Assembly (NCBI GenBank): GCA_022870745.1
Contig: CP085323.1
Span: forward strand, 4,216,001-4,280,000
Direction of reading: 5' to 3'
From: Silvibacterium acidisoli
Lineage (GTDB): Bacteria > Acidobacteriota > Terriglobia > Terriglobales > Acidobacteriaceae
Length of the DNA stretch: 64,000 nucleotides
Part shown: piece after piece, positions 52,534 to 60,462 of the stretch
Layout: the number at the start of each line of letters is the position of its first letter
How positions within the stretch are numbered: position 1 is the first letter of the stretch
Position numbers and translations under genes: made by a program
The notes under the pieces: model-generated
What the model saw: the letters and a program-made list of their open reading frames with translations, nothing else
What the model was told of the DNA's origin: nothing
Database searches by the model: none

Positions 52534-53769
52534 ATGTCACTTGAAAAACTTCGGGCGGACTACGCCGATCTGCAGCAGAGCGGGCTTAAGCTGGATCTGA
52601 CCCGCGGCAAGCCTGCACCGCAGCAGCTCGATTTCAGTTCCGCGCTCCTGGGAATGCCGGGAGAGTCTGATTTTCTGGATGAGAATAAGGTCGACGTCCG
52701 CAACTATGGCGGTCTTCAGGGCCTGACCGAAGCGCGCCGGCTTTTCACCAGCCTTGTGGGCGCTCCGGTGGAGCAGATCGTTCTTGGCAATAATGCCAGC
52801 CTTGCGCTGATGCATGATGTGATTACCTACTCGCTCCTGAAGGGAACAAGCGACAGCACGGAACCATGGTCAAAGCAGGGCGAGATCTCCTTCATCTGCC
52901 CGGTACCTGGATATGACCGCCACTTCAAGATCTGTGAAGACTACGGTATTCGCATGATCTCCGTGCCCATGCTCGAAGACGGTCCTGACATGGACGAAGT
53001 TGAGAAGCTCGTCGCCTCGGATGCGTCCATCAAGGGCATGTGGTGCATTCCGAAATACAACAACCCGACCGGCACGGTCTTTTCGGATAAGGTTATTGAC
53101 CGTCTCGCCGCGATGAAGACTGCCGCGGCAGACTTCCGTCTGATGTGGGACAACGCCTACGGCGTGCATCATCTCACCGAAGAAAAGATCGCCATAGCGA
53201 GCATTCTCGAACGCTGCGAAGCTCATGGGAATCCGAACCGCGCGTTCGTCTTCGCTTCTACTTCGAAGATCACCTTCGCAGGCGCAGGCATCTCGGCCGT
53301 GGCAGCTTCCAAGGCCAACATCCAGTGGCTGCTCGCGCGGATGACGCCGCGCACCATCGGCCCTGACAAAGTGAATCAGCTGCGCCATGCACGTTTCCTG
53401 AAAGACGAAAACGGCATCACCGCATTGATGGATAAGCATCGTCAGCTGCTGGCGCCGAAGTTCCAGGCTGTGCTGGATATCTTCGCTGCCGAGCTCTCGG
53501 GCATTGAAGGCGTTTCGTGGACCACACCCAAGGGCGGATACTTCATCAGTCTTGAAGTTCCCAAGGGATGCGCAAAACGCATTGTCACTCTGGCCAAAGA
53601 AGCGGGCGTCGTTCTGACCGCGGCGGGAGCAACCCACCCGTACGGGAAGGATCCGGAAGATCGCACCATCCGCATCGCCCCGTCGTTCCCGGGCCTGCCG
53701 GAAGTGCAGGGAGCAGCGAAGGCGGTTGCTCTGTGTGTGAAGCTGGCTGCAGCGGAAGCCAAAGCCTGA
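52534..53769 (+). CDS. Aspartate-aminotransferase-family PLP enzyme (Asp_aminotransf group)
   Basis: A 411-residue fold-type I PLP enzyme. It begins MSLEKLRADYADLQQSGLKLDLTRGKP, typical of the PF12897 aminotransferase group. The PLP lysine is in ASTSKITFAGAG, the pyridine-binding Asp in LMWDNAYGVHHL, and NNPTG holds the substrate-binding loop. The C-terminal RIAPSFPGLP carries the arginine that binds the substrate carboxylate. GGAGAGAG lies just before the ATG at 52534. It most likely interconverts aspartate and oxaloacetate (family-based). It is monocistronic, with a strong terminator after it. Confidence 0.9.
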   Translation: MSLEKLRADYADLQQSGLKLDLTRGKPAPQQLDFSSALLGMPGESDFLDENKVDVRNYGGLQGLTEARRLFTSLVGAPVEQIVLGNNASLALMHDVITYSLLKGTSDSTEPWSKQGEISFICPVPGYDRHFKICEDYGIRMISVPMLEDGPDMDEVEKLVASDASIKGMWCIPKYNNPTGTVFSDKVIDRLAAMKTAAADFRLMWDNAYGVHHLTEEKIAIASILERCEAHGNPNRAFVFASTSKITFAGAGISAVAASKANIQWLLARMTPRTIGPDKVNQLRHARFLKDENGITALMDKHRQLLAPKFQAVLDIFAAELSGIEGVSWTTPKGGYFISLEVPKGCAKRIVTLAKEAGVVLTAAGATHPYGKDPEDRTIRIAPSFPGLPEVQGAAKAVALCVKLAAAEAKA

Positions 53770-53790
53770 GGCTGCTTTGAAAGCAAAAAG

Positions 53791-53820
53791 AAAAACCGCC
53801 CGGATCGCCGGGCGGTTTTT
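53791..53820. terminator. Bidirectional intrinsic terminator
   Basis: AAAAACCGCCCGG-ATCG-CCGGGCGGTTTTT, a perfect 13-bp stem with A/T arms that works on both strands, between the aminotransferase and the convergent aldo/keto reductase gene. Confidence 0.93.
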
Positions 53821-53832
53821 CTTTCGGTAAAG

Positions 53833-54894
53833 CTAGGCAGGCAGTTCCTCCACCTTTGGGAAGTTGTGCTGTGCACGGCCTTCGTCGCCGTCATACTTCA
53901 CAGAGCTCTTGTATAACTCGAAGCGGCCATCGTTGAACTGCTTGCCCTGATCGCGCAGAGCCTGCATCTCCGCGGCAGACAGCGGCTTGAAGTTGCGCAG
54001 GATCTCCAGGTTCTGATCCAGGACAAGCATCGAATCCATGCCGCTGATTGTTGTTGTCACCGGAAGGCTCATCGCGTAGGTGAGAGCTTCTTGTGGCGTG
54101 AACGCGCCTTTCGCGACAAGCTCGCCCGATCCGCCCATGCTTTTCATTCCAAACACGGCCATATGTTTTTCGTTCGCGACGGGGAGAACGTTTTTTTCGA
54201 AGCTGCGGTAGTTCGGATCGAGAGCGTTCAGCGGCATCTGGATCGAATCGAAATCGTAACCGTTGTGAAGCATCTTCAGGTGGATGTCCGGATGCTTGTG
54301 GCCGGTGAATCCGACAAAGCGAACCTTGCCTTGCTGCCTGGCTTTAGTCAATGCCTCGAGCACGCCGTCCGGAGCATAGATAAGGTCTGGGTCGGTGTAG
54401 TAGACGACCTCGTGCACCTGCCAGAAGTCTAGGTGATCGGTCTGCAGCCGGGTCAGCGATTCTTCAAGCATGCGCATGGCCACGTCCTTATTGCGACCAT
54501 GTGTGCAGACCTTCGTCATCAGCACAACTTGATCGCGCTTGCCCTTGAGCGCTGTGCCCATCTTCTCTTCACTCAATCCCTTGTGATATTCCCAGGCATT
54601 GTCGAAGAAATTGATACCGTGATCGATCGCTTTTGCGATCATGTTGTTGATCTCGTCTTGATCGCCGACCGTGCCGATGTGATAGCCTCCGACACCGAGG
54701 ATCGAGCACTCAAGTCCTGTCTTGCCCATCTGCCGCTTCGGCGCGGTGAACGTAGCCGCGCTTGCAGAGGATTTCTCAGAGTGGGCATTCGAAGCTTTCT
54801 CTGCTGGCATCACTGCTGTTACCCCCGTCAATGCTGCGCTTTTCAAAAAACCTCGACGCGTCAGCTCCGGACCGTTTTGCGGATCGTTATGCAT
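53833..54894 (-). CDS. Tat-exported aldo/keto reductase
   Basis: A 353-residue protein starting MHNDPQNGPELTRRGFLKSAALTG, with a twin-arginine signal, so it acts outside the cytoplasm. The AKR barrel follows: IGTVGDQDEI, then GINFFDNAWEYHKGLSEE with catalytic Asp and Tyr, KVCTHGRNK with the catalytic-lysine strand, and VGFTGHKHPDIH. The C-terminal end is acidic. GAGG lies upstream of the ATG at 54894. A second AKR gene ends 11 bp upstream on the same strand; the two are clearly paralogous and form an operon. The substrate is unknown. Confidence 0.88.
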   Translation of the reverse strand: MHNDPQNGPELTRRGFLKSAALTGVTAVMPAEKASNAHSEKSSASAATFTAPKRQMGKTGLECSILGVGGYHIGTVGDQDEINNMIAKAIDHGINFFDNAWEYHKGLSEEKMGTALKGKRDQVVLMTKVCTHGRNKDVAMRMLEESLTRLQTDHLDFWQVHEVVYYTDPDLIYAPDGVLEALTKARQQGKVRFVGFTGHKHPDIHLKMLHNGYDFDSIQMPLNALDPNYRSFEKNVLPVANEKHMAVFGMKSMGGSGELVAKGAFTPQEALTYAMSLPVTTTISGMDSMLVLDQNLEILRNFKPLSAAEMQALRDQGKQFNDGRFELYKSSVKYDGDEGRAQHNFPKVEELPA

Positions 54895-54905
54895 GAACCC
54901 CATCC

Positions 54906-55889
54906 TCAGCCTGATACCTGGGGCCATGCGCGGCCGGTGTTATCAGTTTCATGAATCATCTCCTTCACTTCAACCTGCATGGTGTCGAGAGGGAAGTCGT
55001 GCGCCAGCCGGGCCTCGGGGTTATCGAACTTAAGCGAGACCTTGTACATCTCGTATCGTCCGTCGCCTGCGTAATAGCGGCAGCGCTCGCGAAGCTTCTG
55101 CATCTCTTCCTGCGACATCGGAGTGAATTCCTGCGCGACTTTCAGATTCTGTTCCAGAATCATCGGCTCCTCCGCGCCACTGATCGTTGTGGCGACCGGA
55201 AGGCTCATCGCGTAACGCAATGCTTCCGTGGCTTTCAATACGCCCTGTTTCACAGCTTCTCCATGGCCATTGATCGGTTTCATGCCCAGCGGCGCGATGC
55301 CGCGCTGGTTCAACACCGGCAGCACCTTGGTCTCGAAGCTCGAGAATGAACCGGCATCGAAGGGATTGAGAGGCATCTGCACCGCATCGAAAGGAAATCC
55401 CGTGTTGAGCATGGCCATGTGTACATCCGGATCCTTGTGCCCCGTGAATCCGAAGAACCGAACCTTGCCCTGTTCCTTCGCCTTGTGCATCGCCTCGGCC
55501 GCGCCCCCAGCGCGAATGAAGAGATCGGGATCGTTCGGGAAGCCCATGCCATGCACCTGCCATAGATCGAGGTGGTCGGTCTGCAGGCGCTTGAGAGATT
55601 GTTCCAGCATCTGCATCGCCAGCGAACCATCGCGCCCGTGCGTGCAGAACTTAGTCATCAGGAAAACTTTGTCGCGCTTGCCTTGTAAGGCCGCCCCGAG
55701 CCACGACTCGCATTTTCCGCGATAGTATTCCCAGCAGTTGTCATAAAAAGTAATGCCGCCGTCGAGCGCTCGATGCACGATCTCGATGGCGGTCTTCTCA
55801 TCTTTCGCCGCGCCCAGGTGATGGCCGCCAAGACCAAGCGCTGAAATTTTTACGCCGGTCTTTCCAAAATCACGAAGAGGAATCGACAT
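54906..55889 (-). CDS. Cytoplasmic aldo/keto reductase, paralogue of the next gene
   Basis: A 327-residue AKR starting MSIPLRDFGKTGVKISALGLGG behind AAGGAGA (start 55889; the longer open frame reaches 56039). Catalytic elements are in ITFYDNCWEYYRGK, LMTKFCTHGRDG and FFGFTGHKDPDVH. It shares most core motifs with the Tat-exported AKR downstream but has no signal peptide, so the pair puts related activities on both sides of the membrane. The NADPH-binding C terminus is conserved. The function is not known beyond carbonyl/alcohol oxidoreduction. Confidence 0.9.
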   Translation of the reverse strand: MSIPLRDFGKTGVKISALGLGGHHLGAAKDEKTAIEIVHRALDGGITFYDNCWEYYRGKCESWLGAALQGKRDKVFLMTKFCTHGRDGSLAMQMLEQSLKRLQTDHLDLWQVHGMGFPNDPDLFIRAGGAAEAMHKAKEQGKVRFFGFTGHKDPDVHMAMLNTGFPFDAVQMPLNPFDAGSFSSFETKVLPVLNQRGIAPLGMKPINGHGEAVKQGVLKATEALRYAMSLPVATTISGAEEPMILEQNLKVAQEFTPMSQEEMQKLRERCRYYAGDGRYEMYKVSLKFDNPEARLAHDFPLDTMQVEVKEMIHETDNTGRAWPQVSG

Positions 55890-55971
55890 GGATCTCCTTG
55901 AGCTATCCAGGAGGTATGACGTCGATTCCTCTTTGGTGGTTGGAAGTGTCGCTTGAGCAACAATACGGCGG

Positions 55972-56673
55972 TTATGCCAGGTCGAAGACCAGCACCTCGC
56001 TCTTTGATCCATTTGTCGCAATCTCGAGCACGTGTTCATTGCTCACTGCCGCCGCGTCGCCAGTCTGCAGCTGCTGGCCGTTCACGGCAACATCGCCTTC
56101 GACGACATGCAGCCATACGTGCCGGCTTTCATCAACTGCGTAGTCCAGCTTTGTTGCAGGATCCAGCACCGCGACCGAGACCTTTGCATCCTGGTTGATC
56201 GTGGCGGCTCCCGCTACCGGCGTGGGCGATGCGAGCACCTTGAAGCGATTCTGCTTTTCGCTCTCGTCGAACTTCAACTGCTCGTACGAAGGCTTGATGC
56301 CACGCTGCTTCGGCTCAATCCAGATCTGAAAGAAGTGCACCGGATCTGTCTGCGAACCGTTGTACTCGCTGTGAAAGACGCCTGTTCCCGCGGACATCTT
56401 CTGGATCTCGTTGGGTCCAAGCACTTCTTCCTGGCCCATACTGTCCTTGTGCGCGAGCTTGCCGCTGCGGACATAGCTGAGAATCTCCATGTCCTGGTGC
56501 GGATGCGCGCCGAAGCCGCGTCCCGGCGCGACGCGATCTTCATTGATCACCCGCAACGAACGAAAGCCCATGTGCTTCGGATCGTAGTAATTAGCGAAAG
56601 AAAAGGTGTGGTGCGAATCCAGCCATCCGTGGTCTGCGTGGCCTCTCTCGTTGTTTCTGCGTACGGTAATCAT
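55972..56673 (-). CDS. Pirin-family protein (YhhW/quercetin 2,3-dioxygenase-like)
   Basis: A 233-residue bicupin. The N-terminal RGHADHGWLDSHHTFSFANY is the pirin signature; metal ligands H57, H59 (GAHPHQDME), H101 and E103 (FHSEYN) are all present, so it can bind iron. YhhW relatives oxidise quercetin in vitro; the in vivo role is often a redox or stress link. Its start overlaps the stop of the MarR gene (ATGA), with AAGGAAAAG upstream. The operon is controlled by the MarR regulator through the palindrome at 57166. Confidence 0.93.
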   Translation of the reverse strand: MITVRRNNERGHADHGWLDSHHTFSFANYYDPKHMGFRSLRVINEDRVAPGRGFGAHPHQDMEILSYVRSGKLAHKDSMGQEEVLGPNEIQKMSAGTGVFHSEYNGSQTDPVHFFQIWIEPKQRGIKPSYEQLKFDESEKQNRFKVLASPTPVAGAATINQDAKVSVAVLDPATKLDYAVDESRHVWLHVVEGDVAVNGQQLQTGDAAAVSNEHVLEIATNGSKSEVLVFDLA

Positions 56674-57131
56674 TGCTTTTCCTTTCCCCCGGTTGCCGCC
56701 TTCGCGGCGAACCCGATCTTCTTCAAGCCCCGATAAACAGCCTTTCGCTCTGTTTCAGAAAGATCTTTCATCAGGTCATTGAGACCCTGCTCATGACGCT
56801 TGTAGATCGCCTCGATCAGCTTCCGCCCGCGTGCGGTCAGAGCCACGCGGCGGATACGCCGGTCTTCGCCATCAAAGGTGCGAGCCGCAAGTGTTTTGCG
56901 CTCGAGCCTGTCGATGGCTGAGGTCATGGAAGCATTGGCTAGAAGCAGCTTGCGGGAGATCTCCGTCATGGTTAACGGACCCTTGTGCAGCAGGGCTTCC
57001 ATCACCATGAAGTCGCTCAGCCCGAGCCCTTCTGCGGCAATGCTTTCTTCGACCCATCCCGCCATCGAACCGTATGCCTTCGCAAGTACGATCCAGAGCC
57101 GGGCGGCGGTCACATTGGTTTGCTCTGTCAT
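56670..57131 (-). CDS. MarR-family transcriptional regulator
   Basis: A 153-residue winged-helix regulator. The core is LGLSDFMVMEALLHKGPLTMTEISRKLLLANASMTSAIDRLE, followed by the wing DGEDRRIRRVALTARGRKLI. No conserved OhrR-type redox cysteine is seen. It overlaps the pirin gene and lies just downstream of a perfect palindrome, so it is most likely an autorepressor of the MarR-pirin operon, released by a small aromatic or oxidative signal (family inference). Confidence 0.92.
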   Translation of the reverse strand: MTEQTNVTAARLWIVLAKAYGSMAGWVEESIAAEGLGLSDFMVMEALLHKGPLTMTEISRKLLLANASMTSAIDRLERKTLAARTFDGEDRRIRRVALTARGRKLIEAIYKRHEQGLNDLMKDLSETERKAVYRGLKKIGFAAKAATGGKEKQ

Positions 57132-57165
57132 CAGCAGGACCTCAATGTTTCTACGACATCAGATG

Positions 57166-57179
57166 TTTCGATATCGAAA
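57166..57179. promoter_or_regulatory. MarR-type operator upstream of the MarR-pirin operon
   Basis: Perfect 14-bp palindrome TTTCGATATCGAAA, 35 bp upstream of the MarR start codon, in the short gap to the DUF7009 gene. Confidence 0.7.
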
Positions 57180-57225
57180 TAAGATTCAAGTGTCTCTATC
57201 TGTCGAGATTGACGAGGGTTAGGAG

Positions 57226-57603
57226 TTAGCAGGCGGAGTGGGGATTAGGGAAGGTGTCGACGTTGTCGGCGTCGTCACGGTCGATGCAGGCGAAATCCTT
57301 TTCGATCACCACTTCCAGTGGGCCACGCGGGCCAATCTCTATGGAAGAGTAGATGCCCACCTGGGAGCCGGCCGCCCAGATGCGGATCTCCTCGGCAGGC
57401 ACGAGAACGGCCACTTCGGTTCCCTTGTGCTGCACGGTAACCGTGGTGAGCGCTGCGTCGGCGCTGAGGCTGTAGGTGAGCGAGGCATTCCCGGCAGGGG
57501 CAAAAAAGATTGTCTCTGACAGCGGATCGCCTGCTGCGAGCCGATCAACTTCGGTACGCAGCACGCGCAGCCGCATGGAGTTGCCTTTGATACGAAGCTT
57601 CAA
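57226..57603 (-). CDS. DUF7009 family protein
   Basis: A 125-residue protein starting MKLRIKGNSMRLRVLRTEVDRLA, the N-terminal signature of DUF7009, a small uncharacterised family common in Acidobacteriota. The rest is predicted beta-rich (TVTVQHKGTEVAVLVP, PLEVVIEKDFACIDR) with no signal peptide. It begins 10 bp after the YceH-FdhD fusion stop, so it is the last gene of the ispG operon. The function is unknown; linkage to FdhD hints at a role near formate dehydrogenase or metal/sulfur cofactor metabolism (weak inference). Confidence 0.88.
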   Translation of the reverse strand: MKLRIKGNSMRLRVLRTEVDRLAAGDPLSETIFFAPAGNASLTYSLSADAALTTVTVQHKGTEVAVLVPAEEIRIWAAGSQVGIYSSIEIGPRGPLEVVIEKDFACIDRDDADNVDTFPNPHSAC

Positions 57604-57613
57604 GTTATCTCCT

Positions 57614-59050
57614 CTACCGGCTTTGTAGCGAGCCCGTTAGATGCGCGGCCCCATGATAGACGTTGAAGTGATCGTCGCGCAGAAAGCCTACGAGGATCAC
57701 GTCGAACTCCTTCGCGACCTGCACCGCAAGGCTGGAGGGAGCGCCGACAGCAGCGACCATCGGGATTCCCGCCATCACGGCCTTCTGCAACAGCTCGAAG
57801 CTTGCGCGTCCCGAAAGCATCAACAGGCGATCCCGCAGCGGCGTGCGATCGGCGAGGAATTCCTGCCCGAGGAGCTTGTCCACCGCGTTATGGCGGCCCA
57901 CATCTTCACGAATCGCATGGAGTCTGCCTTCGCCGTCGAAGAGTCCAGCAGCGTGCAGCCCTCCGGTGCGACCGAATACGTTTTGCCCGGCGCGCAACCT
58001 TACAGGCAGCTTGTAGAGAATCGCCGGATCGAAGGTGAAGTCATTGGTGCGCCGCGGCGGGCAGACGGTTCGCAATGCAAGCAGTGAAGCTTTGCCGCAG
58101 ATGCCGCAGCTTGATGTCGTGTAGAAGTTGCGTTCGAGCGTACCAAGGCTGACTTTTACATCGGCAGCCAGTTCCACGCGCACGATGTTGCGGTGCGGCC
58201 GATAGGGAAGCGCAGCGTCTGCCATGTCCTGATCCGGCTCAACGGGACCTGCAATGTAACGAACGTCTTCGATCTCTCCTGCTTCCCGCACTACGCCTTC
58301 GGTCATCAGGAATCCGGCGGCCAGGTCGAAATCATGACCTGGAGTCCGCATGGTCACCGAGATTGACTTAACCTTGCGTTCCTCAGCGGGGCCGTAAACA
58401 AGTTGGATCTCAAGCGGCTCTTCGACGGCCAGCGTGTCTTCTGCAGATTGCGGATGCAGGCCGGCAAAGCGATCGATCGAAGTGGTCAGCACCGCACCGC
58501 TCTCGATCAGCTCACGCAAGGCCTCGGCTGAGGGTTCGCTTGCGGCAGCATTCTCCTGATCGGAGGTGAAGAGGTGGGTATAGCGTGCTTCGCGCGTTCC
58601 CGCCTGCTGCGGCAGCACCTTTGCCAGCGCCGGATTGCGCTGCATGAGCTTGCGCAGGGTTGAAAGCACATCTTCCAGCTCGGCAAAGGAGTGCATGCGC
58701 TCGCTGCGTCCACGCAGCTCGCCCGGAGTCTGCGGCCCGCGCAGCAGCAGCGTACAGATGAGCGCGCCCTCTCCGCGCGTGAAGTTGAACATCTCCTGCA
58801 TGTGGTGTTCGAACTTTGCCACGCGGCCGTCAGCGCGAGCCTTGCCCGCGAGTTTCTTTTGCTCAAGGCCACTGAGTGCCGAGCGCACCTCGTCTTCGCT
58901 GAGCGCCATCACCGGCTCGCGGTTGTTCTTCTGGTTACAGGCGTTGACGAGGGCGTTCAGCGAAAGAGGGTAATACTCCGGCGTCGTGCTCTCTTTCTCC
59001 ATAAGAGAACCGAGCACGCGCGCTTCGACGGCAGTCAGAGCGAGATCCAA
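57614..59050 (-). CDS. Single-ORF fusion of YceH (DUF480) and FdhD sulfurtransferase domains
   Basis: A 478-residue protein. Residues 1-163 are a YceH/DUF480 domain (LTAVEARVLGSLMEKESTTPE, NACNQKNNREPV, TLLLRGPQTPGELRGRSERM), two winged-helix-like repeats of unknown function. Residues about 190-475 are FdhD, the sulfurtransferase that passes sulfur from IscS to the bis-MGD cofactor of formate dehydrogenase. Its CxxC active site is C315/C318 in SSCGICGKAS, and REDVGRHNAVDKLLG is conserved. The acidic linker (164-189) replaces the coiled-coil tail of stand-alone YceH. There is no stop, frameshift or internal RBS at the junction. It is 15 bp after ispG and 10 bp before the DUF7009 gene. Confidence 0.93.
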   Translation of the reverse strand: MDLALTAVEARVLGSLMEKESTTPEYYPLSLNALVNACNQKNNREPVMALSEDEVRSALSGLEQKKLAGKARADGRVAKFEHHMQEMFNFTRGEGALICTLLLRGPQTPGELRGRSERMHSFAELEDVLSTLRKLMQRNPALAKVLPQQAGTREARYTHLFTSDQENAAASEPSAEALRELIESGAVLTTSIDRFAGLHPQSAEDTLAVEEPLEIQLVYGPAEERKVKSISVTMRTPGHDFDLAAGFLMTEGVVREAGEIEDVRYIAGPVEPDQDMADAALPYRPHRNIVRVELAADVKVSLGTLERNFYTTSSCGICGKASLLALRTVCPPRRTNDFTFDPAILYKLPVRLRAGQNVFGRTGGLHAAGLFDGEGRLHAIREDVGRHNAVDKLLGQEFLADRTPLRDRLLMLSGRASFELLQKAVMAGIPMVAAVGAPSSLAVQVAKEFDVILVGFLRDDHFNVYHGAAHLTGSLQSR

Positions 59051-59065
59051 GTGAGGGCCTTCGTT

Positions 59066-60316
59066 CTAGTGGACTTCGACCAGTTGTTCCGTGCGCTCCG
59101 CCGAGCCGTAACGGTTCTGCACGTACTCGTCCAGGATCTTCTTGAAGTCCGCAACAATGGTGTCTCCGCGCAGCGTTGTCATCAGGCGTCCATCGACGTA
59201 GACAGGAGCCTTTGGCTCTTCGAATGTTCCCGGAAGCGAGATGCCGATGTTGGCATGCTTCGATTCGCCGGGGCCATTGACCACGCAACCCATTACAGCA
59301 AGCTTCAGCTCTTCCACGCCGGGGTACTGCTCGCGCCAGACTGGCATCGACTCGCGCAGGTAAGCCTGCACCTGTTCCGCAAGCTCCTGGAAGTAAGTGG
59401 AGGTGGTGCGCCCGCAACCGGGGCATGCGGTGACCTGCGGAGTAAAGCTGCGGATGGAGAGCGACTGCAGAATCTGCTGGCCGGTCAGAACTTCTTCGGT
59501 GCGGTCACCGCCCGGCTTGGGGGTCAGTGAAACACGGATCGTATCGCCGATGCCTCTCAGAAGCAGGGGGGAAAGGCCAGCTGTCGAGGCGACAATGCCC
59601 TTCATGCCCATGCCGGCTTCGGTCAGGCCGAGGTGCAGGGGATAATCGCAGCGCCCGGCAAGCATCTCGTAGACGTCGATCAGGTCGCGCACGCCGCTTA
59701 CCTTGCCGCTGATGATGATCTGGTCGTGGCGCAGGCCGTACTTCTCCGCAGCAGCCGCGGAATCGAGCGCCGAGCGGCACATGGCTTCCATCATGACGTC
59801 GCGGGTATCGAGCGGCTGTGCCAGCTTCGAGTTCTCATCCATCATGCGGGTCAGCAGGGCCTGGTCGAGCGAGCCCCAGTTCACGCCGATGCGGACAGGC
59901 TTCTGGTTCGCGACCGCGACCTCGATCATCGCGCGGAAGTTGTCGTCATTCTTGCGGCCTACCGAGACGTTGCCCGGATTGATGCGGTACTTCGAGAGAG
60001 CCGTGGCGCAGGCGGGGTACTTCGTCAGCAGCAGGTGCCCGTTGTAGTGGAAGTCGCCGATGATCGGAACATGGATGCCGACCTTGTCGAGCCCTTCAAC
60101 GATGTAGGGAACAGCCTTCGCGGCTTCATCGTTGTTCACGGTCACACGTACCAGCTCCGATCCGGCCGTGGCCAGCGCGGCCACCTGCTGAATGGTGCCC
60201 TCCACATCGGCGGTGTCGGTGTTGGTCATCGACTGCACCACCACCGGGGCATCTGAACCTACGCGAACCTGTCCTACTTTGACCGTAACGGTCTTCCTGC
60301 GCACAATTTCCGGCAT
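59066..60316 (-). CDS. ispG: 4-hydroxy-3-methylbut-2-enyl diphosphate synthase (IspG/GcpE)
   Basis: A 416-residue enzyme of the MEP isoprenoid pathway reducing methylerythritol cyclodiphosphate to HMBPP. The N-terminal TIM barrel ([34 protein letters not shown]) is followed by the iron-sulfur domain with cluster cysteines C298, C301 (ACPGCGRT) and C344 ([11 protein letters not shown]). It is of standard bacterial length. AACGAGG precedes the ATG at 60316. It is the first gene of a three-gene operon and lies just downstream of an operator-like palindrome at 60330-60350. Confidence 0.96.
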   Translation of the reverse strand: MPEIVRRKTVTVKVGQVRVGSDAPVVVQSMTNTDTADVEGTIQQVAALATAGSELVRVTVNNDEAAKAVPYIVEGLDKVGIHVPIIGDFHYNGHLLLTKYPACATALSKYRINPGNVSVGRKNDDNFRAMIEVAVANQKPVRIGVNWGSLDQALLTRMMDENSKLAQPLDTRDVMMEAMCRSALDSAAAAEKYGLRHDQIIISGKVSGVRDLIDVYEMLAGRCDYPLHLGLTEAGMGMKGIVASTAGLSPLLLRGIGDTIRVSLTPKPGGDRTEEVLTGQQILQSLSIRSFTPQVTACPGCGRTTSTYFQELAEQVQAYLRESMPVWREQYPGVEELKLAVMGCVVNGPGESKHANIGISLPGTFEEPKAPVYVDGRLMTTLRGDTIVADFKKILDEYVQNRYGSAERTEQLVEVH

Positions 60317-60329
60317 AGAAACCTCGTTA

Positions 60330-60350
60330 CCAGTTTACTCCGTAAACTGG
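60330..60350. promoter_or_regulatory. Palindrome between ispG and the phosphofructokinase gene
   Basis: Perfect 9-bp arms CCAGTTTAC-TCC-GTAAACTGG, 14 bp upstream of the ispG start. Its position in the divergent promoter region and its symmetry suggest an operator that could coordinate both genes. Confidence 0.5.
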
Positions 60351-60400
60351 CAGCTATAAAGCGGCCGGCGGTGCTCCGGTCGGCCAGTGGCGGGCTGCGG

Positions 60401-60430
60401 CTGACCGATTCTGAGCTAACGCGCTATCAT
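60401..60430 (+). promoter_or_regulatory. Candidate sigma-70 promoter of the phosphofructokinase gene
   Basis: CTGACC (60401-60406), 18-bp spacer, TATCAT (60425-60430), ending about 30 bp before the start codon. Confidence 0.45.
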
Positions 60431-60462
60431 TCCGGGTGGTACACCTTACCCAGGAGAAAGCA

